Assembly (NCBI GenBank): GCA_947475475.1
Contig: CANJOG010000151.1
Span: forward strand, 1 to 5,690
Origin: Acetobacteraceae bacterium
GTDB lineage: Bacteria > Pseudomonadota > Alphaproteobacteria > Acetobacterales > Acetobacteraceae
Direction of reading: 5' to 3'
DNA: 5,690 bases
Shown here: positions 1-4,970 of the stretch, piece by piece
Numbering within the stretch: the first letter of the stretch is position 1
How the letters are laid out: each line of letters opens with the position of its first letter
Position numbers and translations under genes: made by a program
The notes under the pieces: model-generated
Told to the model about the DNA's origin: nothing
Databases searched by the model: none
Seen by the model: only the letters and a program-made list of their open reading frames with translations

Positions 1-162
1 GCCTTCTGGCCACACCGCAATGACGAACACCGGCCTGCCGAAGGTCAAATACCGCAGAGTTTGGACGTACCGTCACCGCGAACCACACAAATGGTCAGCC
101 AGATACAGAAGCTATCCGACCACAAGTGATGAATTTCCGCAGCCTGCTATAGCTGGACCGGG
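1..162. other. Unassigned left edge, no recognisable gene
   Basis: I find no convincing gene on either strand. The plus frame that later carries the nitroreductase-like fragment is closed by two consecutive TGA stops at 127-132. The other plus frames give short, arginine-rich peptides with no family resemblance. One minus frame is open from about position 94 to the left edge, so an unseen gene entering from the left cannot be excluded. The stretch is visibly less GC-rich than the coding regions to its right, which fits non-coding or decayed DNA. Confidence 0.4.
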
Positions 163-420
163 ATGGAATATCTGGTCATGGGCTCGCACGCGGGTGGCCC
201 GCGCGACCCTTACTGGGTCAGCAATCTGCGCGCCGACCCGGCGAGCGAGGTGCATGTCCGCCGCCAAGCCCATGCGACGACAGGGCGCATTCTCGATGGT
301 GCGGAGCGTGACGAGGCGATGGCGCTGATCGCGCGCAAACGCACGCAGATCTATAATTACGAGGCCCATGCACGCGCCCATGGGCGGCGCGTGGAGATTG
401 CTGCGCTGCTTCCCGTGTAA
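163..420 (+). pseudogene. 5'-truncated deazaflavin (F420)-dependent nitroreductase family remnant
   Basis: The 85 residues resemble the C-terminal half of the DUF385 / F420H2-dependent nitroreductase-quinone reductase family. These are small split-barrel proteins of roughly 130-150 residues that reduce quinones or nitro compounds with a deazaflavin or related cofactor. Visible hallmarks are YLVMGSHAGGPRDPYW (3-18), matching the family pattern of a beta strand, a Gly-Gly-x-x-x-x-Pro turn and an aromatic residue. After it come NLRADP (21-26), a strand with EVHV, and a final strand ending AALLPV. The N-terminal region, about 50-60 residues including the usual T-T-G-R-x-S-G cofactor loop, is absent. 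Two TGA codons at 127-132 close the frame, and no other upstream frame restores the missing part. ATG 163 lacks a good Shine-Dalgarno sequence. I infer a decayed remnant; an unusually short functional protein is less likely. It converges on the aldo/keto reductase, with a hairpin repeat between them. Confidence 0.55.
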
Positions 421-426
421 CGCGCC

Positions 427-530
427 AGAGCATGATGACCGAAGGTGGAATCACCGTAGGTCTGAATCATGGGATCAAACAAAGAGCTAGAGTGGGAGGA
501 CCGTTTCTATCCGCGGTCATCCCGCTCTAG
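427..530. repeat. Composite intergenic palindromic repeat (two hairpins from one 15-nt arm)
   Basis: Three copies of one arm are visible: AGAGCATGATGACCG at 427-441 (+), AGAGTGGGAGGACCG at 489-503 (+) and AGAGCGGGATGACCG at 528-514 (-). The first and second each match the third at 13 of 15 positions. The outer two face each other, so the element has imperfect terminal inverted repeats about 104 bp apart. Inside are two hairpins. Hairpin 1 (431-471) pairs CATGAT with ATCATG, GACC with GGTC and GGTG with CACC around a GAAT loop. Hairpin 2 (487-530) has a 17-position stem with one mismatch and one G-T pair. The architecture and the arm sequence resemble dispersed intergenic palindromes I associate with alphaproteobacterial genomes; that comparison is from memory. 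A genome-wide count would settle it. Confidence 0.6.
474..530 (-). terminator. Intrinsic terminator of the aldo/keto reductase gene
   Basis: Read on the minus strand, the stem at 530-514 pairs with 503-487 around a 10-nt loop. The T-rich tail CTCTTTGTTTG (486-476) follows immediately. The stem begins inside the reductase stop codon (527-529). On the plus strand the bases after the hairpin are GC-rich with no T-run, so termination should favour the minus direction. The structure is part of the palindromic repeat, which appears to serve as the terminator here. Confidence 0.65.
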
Positions 531-1519
531 TAGCGCCCGCCACCACCACCCTGGCCCGGCGGCACGATGGTGTCGATTTCGGCCAGTTCGGCCTCGCTTA
601 GCACCCAGTTGGCGGCAGCGACATTCTGCTCGATCTGCTCAGGGCTGGTGGCGCCGGCGATGACGCTGGCCACGGCCGGGCGGCGGACCAGCCAGGACAT
701 GGCGAGCTCCAGCAGCGTATGGCCGCGCGCGCTGGCGAAGTCGCCAAGCTTTTCGACTTTTTCCCAGGTGGCATCGCTGCCGAAGCGATCGCCGAGCGAG
801 GCGGTATTGGCAAAGCGCGAGCCCTTGGGCTGCGGCGTGTTGCGCTGGTATTTGCCGGTGAGCATGCCGGCCGCCAGCGGGTAATAGGGCAGCAGGCTGA
901 GCCCGTAGGAGCCGAGCAGCGGGATCAGGTCGCGTTCGATTTCGCGTGAGAGCAGGCTGTATTCATCCTCCAGTGCCACGAAGCGATTGAGGCCATTGTG
1001 GCGTGCGGTCCATTGCGCTTCCACCAGACGCCAGGCAGCGAAACCGGAACAGCCGATGTAGCGGACCTTGCCTTGGCGCACGAGGTCGTCGAGTGCGCGG
1101 AGTGTTTCCTCGATCGGCGTGGACAGGTCGGGGCGGTGGATCTGGTAGAGGTCGATCCAGTCTGTGCGCAGGCGTTTCAGCGATTCCTCGACCGAGCGCA
1201 TGATGTGGCGCCGCGATCCGCCCTTGCGCGTGGCATCGCCATCGAAGGGCAGGCCAAATTTGGTGCAGATCACGACGTCCTTGCGGCGCTCGCCGAGGGA
1301 CTGGCCGAGATAGTCTTCGGAGAGCCCGGAGCGTCCGGCTTGGCTGCCCCAATGCACGCCATAGACATCGGCGGTGTCGAAGAAAGTGACCCCGAGATCG
1401 AGCGCGCGGGCGACAACTTTCCTGCTCTGCTCAAGATCGATGCGGGCGCCGAAATTGTTGCAGCCTAGCCCGATGGCCGAGACAGTCAGGCCCGATCCGC
1501 CGAGTATGCGCGTTTCCAT
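527..1519 (-). CDS. Aldo/keto reductase (NADPH-dependent oxidoreductase)
   Basis: This cytosolic (alpha/beta)8-barrel enzyme reduces aldehydes or ketones with NAD(P)H. At 330 residues it has the usual length for the bacterial branch related to YajO, Tas and IolS. The family tetrad is present as D48 and Y53 in FFDTADVYG, K87 in CTKFG and H128 in YQIHRPD. The strand LPYYPLAAGMLTGKY (210-224) and the cofactor phosphate-binding segment SVIAGATSPEQIEQN (285-299) are in their expected places. The ATG start opens directly with the conserved first strand (TRILGGSGLTVSAIGLG), and AAGGGG lies 10 nt upstream (1535-1530). The protein ends in a five-glycine run followed by Arg-Tyr, and its TAG stop lies inside the palindromic repeat. 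It follows the RTX-like gene in the same direction, but a 154-bp gap with a hairpin suggests a separate transcript. The substrate cannot be read from the sequence. Confidence 0.93.
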   Translation of the reverse strand: METRILGGSGLTVSAIGLGCNNFGARIDLEQSRKVVARALDLGVTFFDTADVYGVHWGSQAGRSGLSEDYLGQSLGERRKDVVICTKFGLPFDGDATRKGGSRRHIMRSVEESLKRLRTDWIDLYQIHRPDLSTPIEETLRALDDLVRQGKVRYIGCSGFAAWRLVEAQWTARHNGLNRFVALEDEYSLLSREIERDLIPLLGSYGLSLLPYYPLAAGMLTGKYQRNTPQPKGSRFANTASLGDRFGSDATWEKVEKLGDFASARGHTLLELAMSWLVRRPAVASVIAGATSPEQIEQNVAAANWVLSEAELAEIDTIVPPGQGGGGGRY

Positions 1520-1635
1520 CTTTTTCCCGCCCCTTGCCGACCCGCCTGTGCGTTTGGGTCCGTTACGGTGCGTAGTCTAGCGCGGCTTCTGGGCGGATCG
1601 GAAGGCCGGGGTAGCGTGCCGGGAAGTTGCGTGGA

Positions 1636-1660
1636 CGGGGAGGGGAGGTGGAACTCCCCG
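1636..1660 (-). terminator. GC-rich hairpin after the RTX-like gene, possible terminator
   Basis: CGGGGAG at 1636-1642 can pair with CTCCCCG at 1654-1660. An alternative register pairs GGGGAG (1642-1647) with CTCCCC around a 6-nt loop. On the minus strand it begins 13 nt past the RTX-like stop codon. No T-run follows, so it is at best a weak or factor-assisted terminator, or an RNA 3'-end stabiliser. Its position and stability are the only evidence. Confidence 0.35.
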
Positions 1661-1673
1661 CCCAGGCGTTGCT

Positions 1674-2987
1674 CTAGTCGTCGTTGAACAGGCCGTAGCC
1701 ATGCTCCTTGTCATGGCCGTCGTCGTCGTGGCCGCCGCTGCCGCCGCCACTGGCGATTCCCACGAAGTCCGTGGTGTGCAGCATGGTGACGCCCAGGAAG
1801 GTGACGCGTGTGCCATCCGCCAGCTTGATGGTTTCCGCTCCGCCGCTGACCTTGGCCGAGGCGAGCGCCTTGGCGATGGCATCCGCGCCGTAGCCATCGA
1901 GGCCGATTTTGTCCTGGCCGATTGTGAAGTCCTGCACGATGATATTTGTGCCGCCGTGGGTAGCGTCGTTGGCGAAGGAAAAGAGATCATTTCCCGCGCC
2001 GCCGAACATGCTGGCGCGGCCGGCGCCGGCATGGAATGTATCCGCGCCTGAGCCGCCGAGAATCAGATCATTGCCGCTCCCCGCGGTGAAATCACCGCCA
2101 ATGGAGGCGCCGCCGGCGGTGAGTGTCTGGTTGCCGTCGCTGGCGATCAGGGTGAATTTGGTGGAATTGGCGCTGGCGGTGAGGAAATCGCCGTCGCCGC
2201 CGCCGATTAGCGTGGCGGCACCAGTTCCCGCGCGCATGAAATTGTCACCGCGCGCGCCACCCTGGAAATAGCCGCCGCCATCGCCGGCGAAGATCGTGTC
2301 ATTGCCGCCCGAGCCGCCTAGCACGGTGCTTGCGCTACTGCCGCCGGCGAATTGGAGTGTCGCCCGCCCAGCCTGCACCATTGCCGATCCGCCGCCGCTG
2401 ACCAGGATCGTGTCAGTGCCATCGGCGGCGATGATCGTGTCATTGCCGGTGACGTTGATGAGGGCGGTGGACTTGCCGGTCTGGATCAGGTTGTTGCCGG
2501 TGCCGGCATTGATCGTGGCCGTGCCGTCCATGCTGACGATGGTGTCGTTGCCGCTCCCGGCCTGGTAGTTGAACTGGCCGCCTTGCGAGGGATCGAGATA
2601 GTTGTTCCCATCGCCGACGGTGAAGCTGATTTGCGCGTTCGGGTTGGTCTTCTTCACCAGCGCCGTGGTGTTGTTGTCGCCGCTGATCAGCGCATATTTT
2701 CCCGTGCCGCCGAGGAGTTGCACATCGCCGCCGCCGCTGGTGGCGTTGATGATGGTACCGCTGAAATTCTTCGGCACGGACAGCAGAAATCCCACGGTGT
2801 TGGTGCCGGTCAGGATGAGCACGCCATTGGCGGGCAGGCTGTTCCAGTTGATTGGCCCAGCATTGATGTTCACAACGACCTGCGACGCGATTGTCTGCGC
2901 GATCTGGTTGAGTGCGCTCTGCACCGCCGCACTGCTGGTGTTCACCGTGTAGGTATTGCCGTTCGCGCCAAGAATTGTGTCGGCCAT
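1674..2987 (-). CDS. RTX-like calcium-binding repeat protein, probable type I secretion substrate
   Basis: The 437-residue protein is rich in Gly, Asn, Asp, Thr and Ser and has hardly any cysteine or aromatic residues. Residues 1-125 are a non-repetitive, beta-rich N-terminal part. From about 140 come degenerate nonapeptide-like repeats: AGSGNDTI (143-150), VTGNDTI (179-185), GSGGNDTI (225-232), AGSGNDLI (302-309), GGSGADTF (311-318) and GGAGNDLF (329-336). These are the calcium-binding beta-roll signature of RTX proteins. Residues about 335-408 (IIVQDFTIGQDKIGL, then DGTRVTFLGVTML) look like the serralysin C-terminal-type cap that follows such rolls. There is no Sec signal peptide or membrane segment, which fits export by a type I system through an uncleaved C-terminus. 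The tail, 412-437, is Gly- then His/Asp-rich (GHDDDGHDKEHGYG). No catalytic domain is visible, so a surface or adhesin-like role is a guess. No ABC transporter or outer-membrane partner is in the window. Confidence 0.8.
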   Translation of the reverse strand: MADTILGANGNTYTVNTSSAAVQSALNQIAQTIASQVVVNINAGPINWNSLPANGVLILTGTNTVGFLLSVPKNFSGTIINATSGGGDVQLLGGTGKYALISGDNNTTALVKKTNPNAQISFTVGDGNNYLDPSQGGQFNYQAGSGNDTIVSMDGTATINAGTGNNLIQTGKSTALINVTGNDTIIAADGTDTILVSGGGSAMVQAGRATLQFAGGSSASTVLGGSGGNDTIFAGDGGGYFQGGARGDNFMRAGTGAATLIGGGDGDFLTASANSTKFTLIASDGNQTLTAGGASIGGDFTAGSGNDLILGGSGADTFHAGAGRASMFGGAGNDLFSFANDATHGGTNIIVQDFTIGQDKIGLDGYGADAIAKALASAKVSGGAETIKLADGTRVTFLGVTMLHTTDFVGIASGGGSGGHDDDGHDKEHGYGLFNDD

Positions 2988-2994
2988 GGTGATG

Positions 2995-2999
2995 TCCCC
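2995..2999 (-). promoter_or_regulatory. Shine-Dalgarno that sets the RTX-like start
   Basis: GGGGA on the minus strand lies 7 nt before ATG 2987. The frame stays open up to a GTG at 3050, which would add 21 residues including two cysteines, unlike the rest of the protein, and has no better ribosome site. I therefore take ATG 2987 (protein begins MADTILGANGNTYTV) as the start. Confidence 0.6.
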
Positions 3000-3234
3000 G
3001 ATTGTTGGCGCAGCATTCGCAGGGCAAGGGTTCTCCACGCAATCGGCCACTGGCGCGCCATATTGCGCATGTTGTCGGATATAGATGGAAACTAGGGAAT
3101 CGACCGGGCTGCGCGGTTTGGCTTGGCGGCCTATATCAGCGGTTAGGTTTTGCGATGGGTTATCAGGCCATACCGTACGTGCTGGGTACTTTCGGATGAC
3201 TTGTGAGAGGCCGAGTATAATACGGATAACTTAC

Positions 3235-3289
3235 AAAAAATGTTTGCGCGGATGGCGAAATCTCATTGCGCGCGGCATGACCCATCCGC
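3235..3289 (-). terminator. Candidate weak terminator: inverted repeat followed by T6
   Basis: On the minus strand GCGGATGG (3289-3282) pairs perfectly with CCATCCGC (3255-3248) over a 26-nt loop. A run of six T (3240-3235) follows after a 7-nt spacer. The long loop and the spacer are not canonical. It could end read-through from rph-rdgB, or end a short RNA starting near the Fur-type box about 100 nt upstream. Confidence 0.35.
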
Positions 3290-3378
3290 TCTCTAGGCTG
3301 GGAATAGGTGATGCGGCCGGAAGGAGAACGCGCGGACGCAATCAGCGATAACGCGGCAGCGGATATGCCGCGCGGCGC

Positions 3379-3393
3379 TGATAATGATTATCA
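3379..3393. promoter_or_regulatory. Perfect Fur-type box (7-1-7 palindrome)
   Basis: The sequence is TGATAATGATTATCA: two 7-bp arms in perfect inversion around a single G. It matches every fixed position of the known 7-1-7 Fur box (TGATAATNATTATCA), the operator of the iron-sensing repressor Fur. The related PerR and Zur boxes differ near the ends of the arms. It is an AT-only island apart from one G and one C per arm pair and the centre, set in GC-rich DNA. It begins 35 nt beyond the rdgB stop codon. On the minus side the next recognised gene is the RTX-like one, with nearly 400 nt between; on the plus side there is only rdgB antisense. The box contains -10-like hexamers on both strands (GATAAT, CATTAT), but -35 partners are poor. 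The best is ATGACA, 19 nt before CATTAT on the minus strand. Confidence 0.6.
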
Positions 3394-3419
3394 AGACTAG
3401 TGCTTTGTCATCGCTCTGA

Positions 3420-3440
3420 CGCGGAGGCTAATGCTCCGCG
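3420..3440 (-). other. Stem-loop straddling the rdgB stop codon
   Basis: CGCGGAG (3420-3426) pairs perfectly with CTCCGCG (3434-3440) around a 7-nt loop that contains the rdgB TAG stop (3430-3428). No T-run follows on the minus strand, so this is not a standard intrinsic terminator. It may protect the 3' end of the rph-rdgB mRNA or pause polymerase. Confidence 0.4.
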
Positions 3441-4078
3441 CCGTCCTCCGACGTGTCATCTCCATCCGCGCGACCAAGCCCGCGGGCCAGCAACTGGGCG
3501 AAGGCGCGGGCGCGGTGGCTGGTGGCGTGTTTTTCCTCCGGCGGCATTTCGCCATAGCTCTGGCTGCCGCCGATCGGGAGGAACATCGGGTCATAGCCGA
3601 ATCCGTTCGCGCCGCGTGGTGGCCAGATGGCCTCGCCCTCGACGCGGCCGAGGAAGGTGGCCGTCTCGCCGTCGGGCCAGGCGAGGCAGAGGGCGCAGGA
3701 GAACCAGGCGCGGCGGTCGCCACCGGCATCCCAGGCACTGGCGGCCTCCGCGTGCACGCGCTCCATAGCGACGGTGAAATCCTTCCCAGGCCCCGCCCAG
3801 CGTGCGGAATACACGCCGGGCGCGCCGGCAAGTGCGGCCATGGAAAATCCGGAATCATCGGCAAGCGCCGCAAAGCCGGAGGCGGTGGCTGCCGCCAGGG
3901 CCTTGATGCGGGCATTGCCGACGAAATCCGGGGCGTCCTCGTCTGGCTCGGGCAGGCCAAGTTCGCCTGCCGAGACGCAATCGAGGCCGAGAGGCGCAAG
4001 CAGGTCGGCGATTTCGCGCAATTTGCCCGGATTATGGGTGGCGATAACCAGCTTCGATCCGGGCGGCAGCGCGCGCAT
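3428..4078 (-). CDS. rdgB: RdgB/HAM1 family XTP/dITP pyrophosphatase
   Basis: This cytosolic enzyme hydrolyses XTP, ITP and dITP to the monophosphate and pyrophosphate, keeping deaminated purines out of DNA and RNA. The 216-residue protein shows the family blocks in order: nucleotide-binding THNPGK (14-19), FVGNARIKA (52-60), metal-binding and catalytic ADDSG (73-77) followed by GAPGVYSARWAG (86-97), ANGFGYDPMF (157-166), and the base-recognition end with K183 and SHRARAF (187-193). The length is slightly above the usual 195-205 because of an acidic tail of about 14 residues. The ATG overlaps the rph stop by one base (TAATG), and AAGGTG sits 8 nt upstream inside rph (4092-4087), so translation is probably coupled. 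The frame stays open upstream through rph, but homology begins only at this ATG. In many alphaproteobacteria hemW follows; here a long gap with a Fur-type box does. Confidence 0.95.
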   Translation of the reverse strand: MRALPPGSKLVIATHNPGKLREIADLLAPLGLDCVSAGELGLPEPDEDAPDFVGNARIKALAAATASGFAALADDSGFSMAALAGAPGVYSARWAGPGKDFTVAMERVHAEAASAWDAGGDRRAWFSCALCLAWPDGETATFLGRVEGEAIWPPRGANGFGYDPMFLPIGGSQSYGEMPPEEKHATSHRARAFAQLLARGLGRADGDDTSEDGAEH

Positions 4079-4803
4079 TAACCGAGCACCTTCGCGATGG
4101 CCTCGCTCTGGGCGGCGAACAGGGCGGTGGTGCCGGTGCGGGCCAGGCCCATCATGCGGGTGAATTCGGCCTCGCTGAACGGTGCTGCTTCGGCGGTACC
4201 CTGGATTTCGACGATGCCGCCGGCGGCGGTCAGGACGAAATTCGCATCCGCCTCGGCGCCGGAATCTTCTTCGTAATCGAGGTCGAGCACCGGCACGCCC
4301 TGGACGATACCGCAGGAGACGGCGGCGACCTGGCCGATCAGCGGCACGGCGGAGATCACCTTCATCTTCACGAGGTGATGGAAGGCGAGCGAAAGGGCGA
4401 CATAGGCGCCGGTGATGGAGGCGCAGCGCGTGCCGCCATCGGCGTTCAGCACGTCGCAATCCAGCGCCACGGTGATTTCGCCCATCGCCGCGCGATCGAC
4501 CACGGCGCGGAGCGAGCGGCCGATCAGGCGCTGGATTTCCTGGGTGCGGCCGGATTGCTTGCCGCGCGCGGCTTCGCGGTCGCCGCGCGTATGCGTCGCG
4601 CGGGGGAGCATGCCGTATTCGGCCGTCACCCAGCCCTTGCCGGTGCCGCGCATGAAGCCGGGCACCTTGCCTTCGACGGAGGCGGTGCAGAGCACTTCGG
4701 TGCCGCCCATGCGGATGAGGCAGGAGCCCTCGGCATGATGGGAGAAGCCGGGTTCGATGGAGACGGAGCGCAGGACGTCAGGGGCGCGGCCGGATGGGCG
4801 CAT
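4078..4803 (-). CDS. rph: Ribonuclease PH
   Basis: RNase PH is a phosphate-dependent 3'-5' exoribonuclease, a hexameric ring that trims tRNA 3' ends and releases nucleoside diphosphates. The 241-residue product has the family's standard length. It contains the opening RPSGRAPDVLRSVSIEPGF (2-20), EGSCLIRMG (25-33), GWVTAEYGMLPRATHTR (57-73), GKQSGRTQEIQRLIGRSLR (81-99) with phosphate-binding R86, ADGGTR (121-126) with T125/R126, and DLDYEEDSGA (174-183) with the conserved active-site aspartates. I chose ATG 4803 because it gives the canonical MRPSGR start; the open frame continues 34 codons upstream without family similarity. Its Shine-Dalgarno sequence is weak. It is the first gene of the rph-rdgB unit and is divergent from hrcA, a common alphaproteobacterial arrangement. 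No missing residues or frame damage are seen. Confidence 0.97.
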   Translation of the reverse strand: MRPSGRAPDVLRSVSIEPGFSHHAEGSCLIRMGGTEVLCTASVEGKVPGFMRGTGKGWVTAEYGMLPRATHTRGDREAARGKQSGRTQEIQRLIGRSLRAVVDRAAMGEITVALDCDVLNADGGTRCASITGAYVALSLAFHHLVKMKVISAVPLIGQVAAVSCGIVQGVPVLDLDYEEDSGAEADANFVLTAAGGIVEIQGTAEAAPFSEAEFTRMMGLARTGTTALFAAQSEAIAKVLG

Positions 4804-4833
4804 GGGGAGAGAATCCGTGGTTGTGAGGGCGCG

Positions 4834-4861
4834 AACATAGTGATCGCGCCGCGCGGGGCAA
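4834..4861 (-). promoter_or_regulatory. Candidate rph-rdgB promoter
   Basis: On the minus strand TTGCCC (4861-4856) and TATGTT (4839-4834) are 16 nt apart. Each matches the housekeeping sigma factor consensus at four of six positions. Transcription would begin near 4827, leaving a leader of about 25 nt before the rph ATG. The placement is sensible but the match is moderate. Confidence 0.4.
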
Positions 4862-4921
4862 GCATGGCGCGAAGAATCCGGCGGCGCGCGGCGGGGTATT
4901 TGCATGGGGTAGCCAAGGTGA

Positions 4922-4950
4922 TTGACCTGGGCCCCCGCGATTCATACCTT
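4922..4950 (+). promoter_or_regulatory. Candidate hrcA promoter
   Basis: TTGACC (4922-4927) and TACCTT (4945-4950) are separated by 17 nt, a good -35 with a poor -10. Transcription would start near 4957, so the leader would be very short and the ribosome site would lie at the RNA 5' end. No CIRCE inverted repeat (TTAGCACTC-N9-GAGTGCTAA) is visible in the divergent region, so direct autorepression by HrcA is not indicated here. I cannot tell a sigma-32 promoter from a sigma-70 one. Confidence 0.3.
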
Positions 4951-4970
4951 GATCGCAGGGGTGCAAGACC

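Larger units (their letters stand above)
3051..3427. other. Long intergenic gap between the RTX-like gene and rdgB
   Basis: No convincing protein gene is seen in this stretch of nearly 380 bp, part of which (about 3130-3245) is clearly lower in GC than the flanking genes. It holds a perfect Fur-type box (3379-3393), an inverted repeat with T6 on the minus strand (3235-3289), and an isolated TATAAT on the plus strand (3216-3221) without a well-placed -35. The RTX-like gene must draw its promoter from here, but no strong -35/-10 pair is visible near its start. Short open frames on both strands lack ribosome sites and family resemblance. Confidence 0.55.

Noticed and set aside
20..328. 102-codon plus-strand frame at the left edge
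   Set aside because: It overlaps the nitroreductase-like fragment in another frame, is Arg/Trp-rich, and does not supply the missing N-terminal half of that family.
1674..3050. CRISPR or tandem DNA repeat in the repetitive stretch
   Set aside because: The periodicity is at the protein level (degenerate GxGND-type motifs) within one intact frame. There are no identical spaced DNA repeats.
3071..3083. TATATC on the minus strand (3083-3078) as a promoter for the RTX-like gene
   Set aside because: There is no acceptable -35 at 16-18 nt upstream; the closest, TCGATT, is only 14 nt away.
2352..3095. 247-codon plus-strand frame opposite the RTX-like gene
   Set aside because: It is the antisense shadow of the repetitive Gly/Asn/Asp codons, with no ribosome site or family resemblance.
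3216..3221. Perfect TATAAT on the plus strand
   Set aside because: No -35 hexamer stands at 16-18 nt, and only an 18-codon frame and rdgB antisense lie downstream.
3163..3285. 40-codon minus-strand ORF (begins MGHAARNEISPSAQTFFV) downstream of the Fur-type box
   Set aside because: The frame is open from the box onward and a GAGAG lies before the ATG, but the start falls inside the inverted repeat, the T6 run encodes Phe-Phe, and no family is recognised. Conservation would be needed to revive it.
3085..3351. 88-codon open frame on the plus strand across the intergenic gap
   Set aside because: It has no ribosome site before its ATG, an arginine-rich composition without family resemblance, and it overlaps the inverted repeat. 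It is most likely a chance frame.
3431..4081. 216-codon plus-strand frame opposite rdgB
   Set aside because: It is exactly antisense to a clear rdgB gene. Long antisense frames are expected in GC-rich DNA.
4804..4905. Upstream extension of rph to 4905
   Set aside because: The extra 34 residues have no RNase PH similarity, and the canonical MRPSGR start lies at 4803.
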